Source: Sandaracinaceae bacterium (GTDB lineage: Bacteria; Myxococcota_A; Polyangia; Polyangiales; Sandaracinaceae). From it: a DNA stretch of 64,000 nucleotides. Location of the stretch: assembly GCA_040218145.1 (NCBI GenBank), contig JAVJQK010000021.1:62001-126000 (forward strand). The letters are read 5' to 3'. The translations under genes were made by a program, and so were the position numbers. The notes beneath the pieces are model-generated. The model saw nothing but the letters and a program-made list of their open reading frames with translations. It made no database searches and was not told the DNA's origin. Of the stretch, positions 61,448-64,000 are shown piece by piece (the first letter of the stretch is position 1; every line of letters starts with the position of its first letter).

Positions 61448-62692
61448 TCAAGGGGAGGCGGGCGCGAGGGTGAACCGCTCCTCTTCGCAGCCGTAGGTGA
61501 TCGGGGTCAGACGGATCACCGTGTGGAGCGGCACGGGCAGGTACGGCACCTCCTTCGGCGGCCGATCCATGAGGTAGGCGTAGAGCCCGCGGAGCACGGC
61601 CTGGTGGGCCACGACCAGCACGGGCCGGCGCTCTCGCTCCAGCTCGAGGATCACCGGCTCGAGGCGGCGGATGACGTCCACGTACGACTCACCGCGGGGG
61701 TATCGGTAGGTCAGCTTGTTCTCGCGGCGCGCGGCGTGCTCCTTCGGCAGCTGATCGCGGATCTCGTCGTAGGTCATCCCGTCGCAGGCCCCCGCGTCGA
61801 TCTCGTCCAGCGATCGCCACTCCTCGGTGGGCAGGCCGATCGCCGACGCGGTCTCCCGTGTGCGCCGCAGCGTGGAGGTCCAGACGCGCATGTCCTTGCG
61901 GGAGGCCTCGAGCCCGCCCACGTGCGCCGCCAGCGCCTCCCGGAAGCGCTCGCCCGCCGGGCTCAGCCCCGGATCGCCGCCGACGCGGTTCTCGACGTTG
62001 AAGGTGCTCTCCCCATGCCGCGTCAACCAGATGGAGCGGGGGGCCACGTGGAGGTTCATCAGGAAGTGCACGAGCCGGGACGGCAGGTAACCCTGCACAC
62101 GGTGCGCGACCACCTTCCGTCCCACGTCGACGACCCGGACGTAGCTCCCCTCGGACTCGTCGACCGGCTCGTAGACTCGCTCGTAGTGCGCGATGCGGGC
62201 GCGGAAGTCGGCGACCGCCTCGTCCTCGCTGACGCCCGCGTAGTCCGGCATGCGGAGCTTGGTCTGCCGGATGTTCGAGGCGATGACCGCCTCGTCCTCA
62301 CAGACCGACTCCACGAAGACGACGTCCAGCCCGTGCGCCCGCAGCCGCTCCGCGACCAGGCGCCGCCGGCCCGCGGTCGTGTTGGTCGCGTCGTAGAGCC
62401 CGACCTCCCCACCCGAGGCGAACCAGGCGAGCATGTCCTCGAGCGCCGCCATCGCCATCTCGCGCCGGGCCTCGCGCCCCTCCGGGTTGTCCGGGTCGAA
62501 GAAGTCGTGGCTCTGGTGGCTGCCGAGCCGCTCGCGGCGGTAGTTCCCGACGTTGAACACGCGGGTGCTCACGCCGAGCCAGCGCAGGTAGCGGGCGAGG
62601 CGGCGCGCCATGTGGGTCTTGCCACGGGCGGGCAGGCCGACCATGACGAGGGCGAGGCGCGCCGGGTCGCGGCGTCCGTCGAGGAGGCTCAC
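61448..62692 (-). CDS. Bifunctional 6-phosphofructo-2-kinase/fructose-2,6-bisphosphatase-like enzyme
   Basis: From the GTG at 62692 (414 residues) the kinase half starts with VMVGLPARGKT (Walker A, 19-26), FNVGNYRRE (46-54) and LYDATNTTAGRR (99-110), a near-match to eukaryotic PFK-2. The phosphatase half is a histidine-phosphatase with TRHGEST (H226), DEIDAGACDGMTYDEI (E297 region) and VAHQAVLR (H363). All residues are kept in both halves. The enzyme would make and break fructose 2,6-bisphosphate, a glycolysis regulator in eukaryotes. Bacteria with this fusion are known but not common. A TTG at 62764 is an alternative start. It is divergent from the gene at 62767. Confidence 0.85.
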   Translation of the reverse strand: MSLLDGRRDPARLALVMVGLPARGKTHMARRLARYLRWLGVSTRVFNVGNYRRERLGSHQSHDFFDPDNPEGREARREMAMAALEDMLAWFASGGEVGLYDATNTTAGRRRLVAERLRAHGLDVVFVESVCEDEAVIASNIRQTKLRMPDYAGVSEDEAVADFRARIAHYERVYEPVDESEGSYVRVVDVGRKVVAHRVQGYLPSRLVHFLMNLHVAPRSIWLTRHGESTFNVENRVGGDPGLSPAGERFREALAAHVGGLEASRKDMRVWTSTLRRTRETASAIGLPTEEWRSLDEIDAGACDGMTYDEIRDQLPKEHAARRENKLTYRYPRGESYVDVIRRLEPVILELERERRPVLVVAHQAVLRGLYAYLMDRPPKEVPYLPVPLHTVIRLTPITYGCEEERFTLAPASP

Positions 62693-62766
62693 CCGAGGAG
62701 CCTGTCGCGCGCGCGGGCTCGTGTCACGATCTTGCCCGCGCTGGCCGCGGATGGGAAAGACCAAGC

Positions 62767-64000
62767 ATGAGCACCCGTCCGTCGAACGCTCCCGTCCGTC
62801 GAACGCTGCGCCGCGCCGGGATCTTCGTGGCCGTCGTCGCTTTGGTCACCCTGACCGGGTGCCCGCGCGGGAGCGGTCAGGACGACTTCGGCACCCTGCC
62901 CTCCATCACCACGACCGACCCGGAGGCGGAGGCCGATCTTCGAGAGGCGCGCGAGGCGGCGGAGGCCGGTCGCGTGGCCGAGGCGGAGCGCGGGTACCGC
63001 GCCTTCCTGGAGGCGCACCCGAGCGACCCGCTCGTGCCCGTGGCGCGCCTCGGCCTCGGCCGCGTGCTCCTCGCGAACGGCGACATCGAGCGCGCGATCG
63101 CGCTGTTCGCGCAGGTCGCGACGTCCGAGGACGAGCGCGTGGCGGAGGCGGGGCGCTTCCACCAGGGCGTGTCCCTCCACCTCGCGCAGCGGCACGCCGA
63201 GGCGCTCGCGCTGCTCGAGCCGCTCGTGGGGCGCACCACCGACCCCGACGAGTCGGTGCTGCTCCTCCGGACGCTGGCCGCGGCCGCGCAGCGCGAGGGG
63301 CGCACCGTGCTCGCCCTCGAGGCGCTCGACCGCCTGGGCGAGGCGCAGGAGATCGACGCGGCCGACCGCGAGTCCGCGGTCGAGGATCTTCGCCGGGTGG
63401 TGAGCGAGAGCGACGCGGACGCGATCGCGGAGGCGTACGACGCCCTGCCGCGCGACGGCTCCGCCTGGCCGGAGGTGGCCATGCGCGCCATCCGGCTCGC
63501 CTTCGACGCGGGCGACATGGCGCGGGTCTCGGCCATCGTGGCGGAGCTGCGGCAGCGCCAGATCCCGATGAGCGAGGAGCTGGCGGAGCTGGCGGTGCGC
63601 GCCGAGCGGACCGAGCGCGCGGACCCGAGGGTGATCGGCGCCATCGTGCCGCTCACCGGCCGAGGGCGCGAGGTGGGGCAGCGCACCGTGCGTGGCCTCA
63701 TGCTCGCCTCCGGCTCTCCGACGCAGGGGCCGCCCGCTCCCGACGCGCCGCAGCTCGTGTTGCGCGACGACGGCGGTGATCCGGAGCGGGCCGCGCGCGC
63801 CGTCGAGGACCTCGTGTCGGAGCACCGCGCGATCGCGATCATCGGCCCGCTCGAGGGCGCCGCGGCGCGGGCGGCCGCGCAGCGAGCCCAGGAGCTCGGC
63901 GTGCCGATCCTCACCCTGGTCCCGGACCCGCGCGTGACCGAGCCCGGCGCGATGGCGTTCCGCATGTTCACCTCCCCGCAGGGCGAGGTGACGGCGCTCG
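62767..64000 (+). CDS. LpoA-like periplasmic binding lipoprotein with TPR region (3' end outside window)
   Basis: The ATG at 62767 opens a frame that runs past the window end (411 codons visible). The N-terminus has a hydrophobic segment and lipobox LTGC (bases near 62860). TPR-like helices follow (EAREAAEAGRVAEAERGYRAFL, GRVLLANGDIERAIALFAQV). A type 1 periplasmic-binding fold begins with GAIVPLTGRGREVGQRTVRGLMLAS and continues through IIGPLEGAAARAAAQRAQELGVPILTLVPD. The order matches LpoA, an outer-membrane activator of penicillin-binding protein 1A, although E. coli LpoA has a different N-domain layout. A 17-bp tandem duplication lies in the first codons. A downstream GTG at 62827 is another possible start. 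Confidence 0.8.
   Translation, partial: MSTRPSNAPVRRTLRRAGIFVAVVALVTLTGCPRGSGQDDFGTLPSITTTDPEAEADLREAREAAEAGRVAEAERGYRAFLEAHPSDPLVPVARLGLGRVLLANGDIERAIALFAQVATSEDERVAEAGRFHQGVSLHLAQRHAEALALLEPLVGRTTDPDESVLLLRTLAAAAQREGRTVLALEALDRLGEAQEIDAADRESAVEDLRRVVSESDADAIAEAYDALPRDGSAWPEVAMRAIRLAFDAGDMARVSAIVAELRQRQIPMSEELAELAVRAERTERADPRVIGAIVPLTGRGREVGQRTVRGLMLASGSPTQGPPAPDAPQLVLRDDGGDPERAARAVEDLVSEHRAIAIIGPLEGAAARAAAQRAQELGVPILTLVPDPRVTEPGAMAFRMFTSPQGEVTAL
62774..62807 (+). repeat. Perfect 17-bp tandem duplication in the start of the LpoA-like gene
   Basis: CCCGTCCGTCGAACGCT occurs twice without a gap. Because 17 is not a multiple of three, the two copies are read in different frames. Confidence 0.9.

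Overview
The window is a very GC-rich chromosomal segment with tightly packed genes on both strands. Hanks-type kinases (one with a PEGA domain), many lipoproteins with Cys-rich or MopE-type repeats, HEAT-repeat proteins, RCC1, FG-GAP and PQQ-like propellers, a sigma-54 activator and a eukaryote-like fructose-2,6-bisphosphate enzyme all point to a myxobacterium-like organism (phylum Myxococcota, perhaps near Sandaracinaceae). This assignment is inferred from gene content; no marker gene was compared. I see no rRNA or tRNA gene, CRISPR array, prophage or transposase.

Layout. 1-12.6 kb: the end of a membrane kinase, a hexamer-phased tandem array, an ion-transporter-like antiporter, a large MopE-type lipoprotein, mutS2, a PEGA kinase and a lipoprotein/TPR pair. 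12.7-32.2 kb: an SppA-type protease fused to a barrel-like domain, endonuclease III, an SGNH hydrolase, a run of secreted lipoproteins (RCC1, FG-GAP, pre-peptidase C and metzincin-like), a barrel protein carrying a dead trypsin domain, a TonB-like protein, a divergent Lgt and a short DsbD. 32.5-38.9 kb: a module of two haem-motif propeller lipoproteins around a periplasmic HEAT protein, divergent from dsbD. 38.9-48.3 kb: a cell-envelope cluster (DUF4398, OmpA/TSP3, TPR-barrel), an acyl-CoA synthetase, two near-identical hairpin-rich repeats, a second tandem array and a TPR-GAF-sigma-54 activator. 48.4-64 kb: a cytosolic kinase, a metzincin lipoprotein overlapping a degenerate SDR, a 58-codon gene, the DUF4350-MoxR-DUF58-rsmA operon interrupted by an inverted-repeat element, a HEAT/PQQ-propeller operon, a PFK-2/FBPase-2-like enzyme and the start of an LpoA-like lipoprotein.

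How the genes fit together. Much of the window serves the cell envelope: lipoproteins, the enzyme family that lipidates them (Lgt), a periplasmic thiol reductant (DsbD), proteases and barrel proteins. Many first-in-operon genes carry a TA-N3-T -10-like hexamer only 6-9 nt before a start codon chosen on other grounds, which suggests that leaderless transcription is common here. Genes inside operons instead overlap by 1-4 nt, and the haem module uses clear Shine-Dalgarno sequences.
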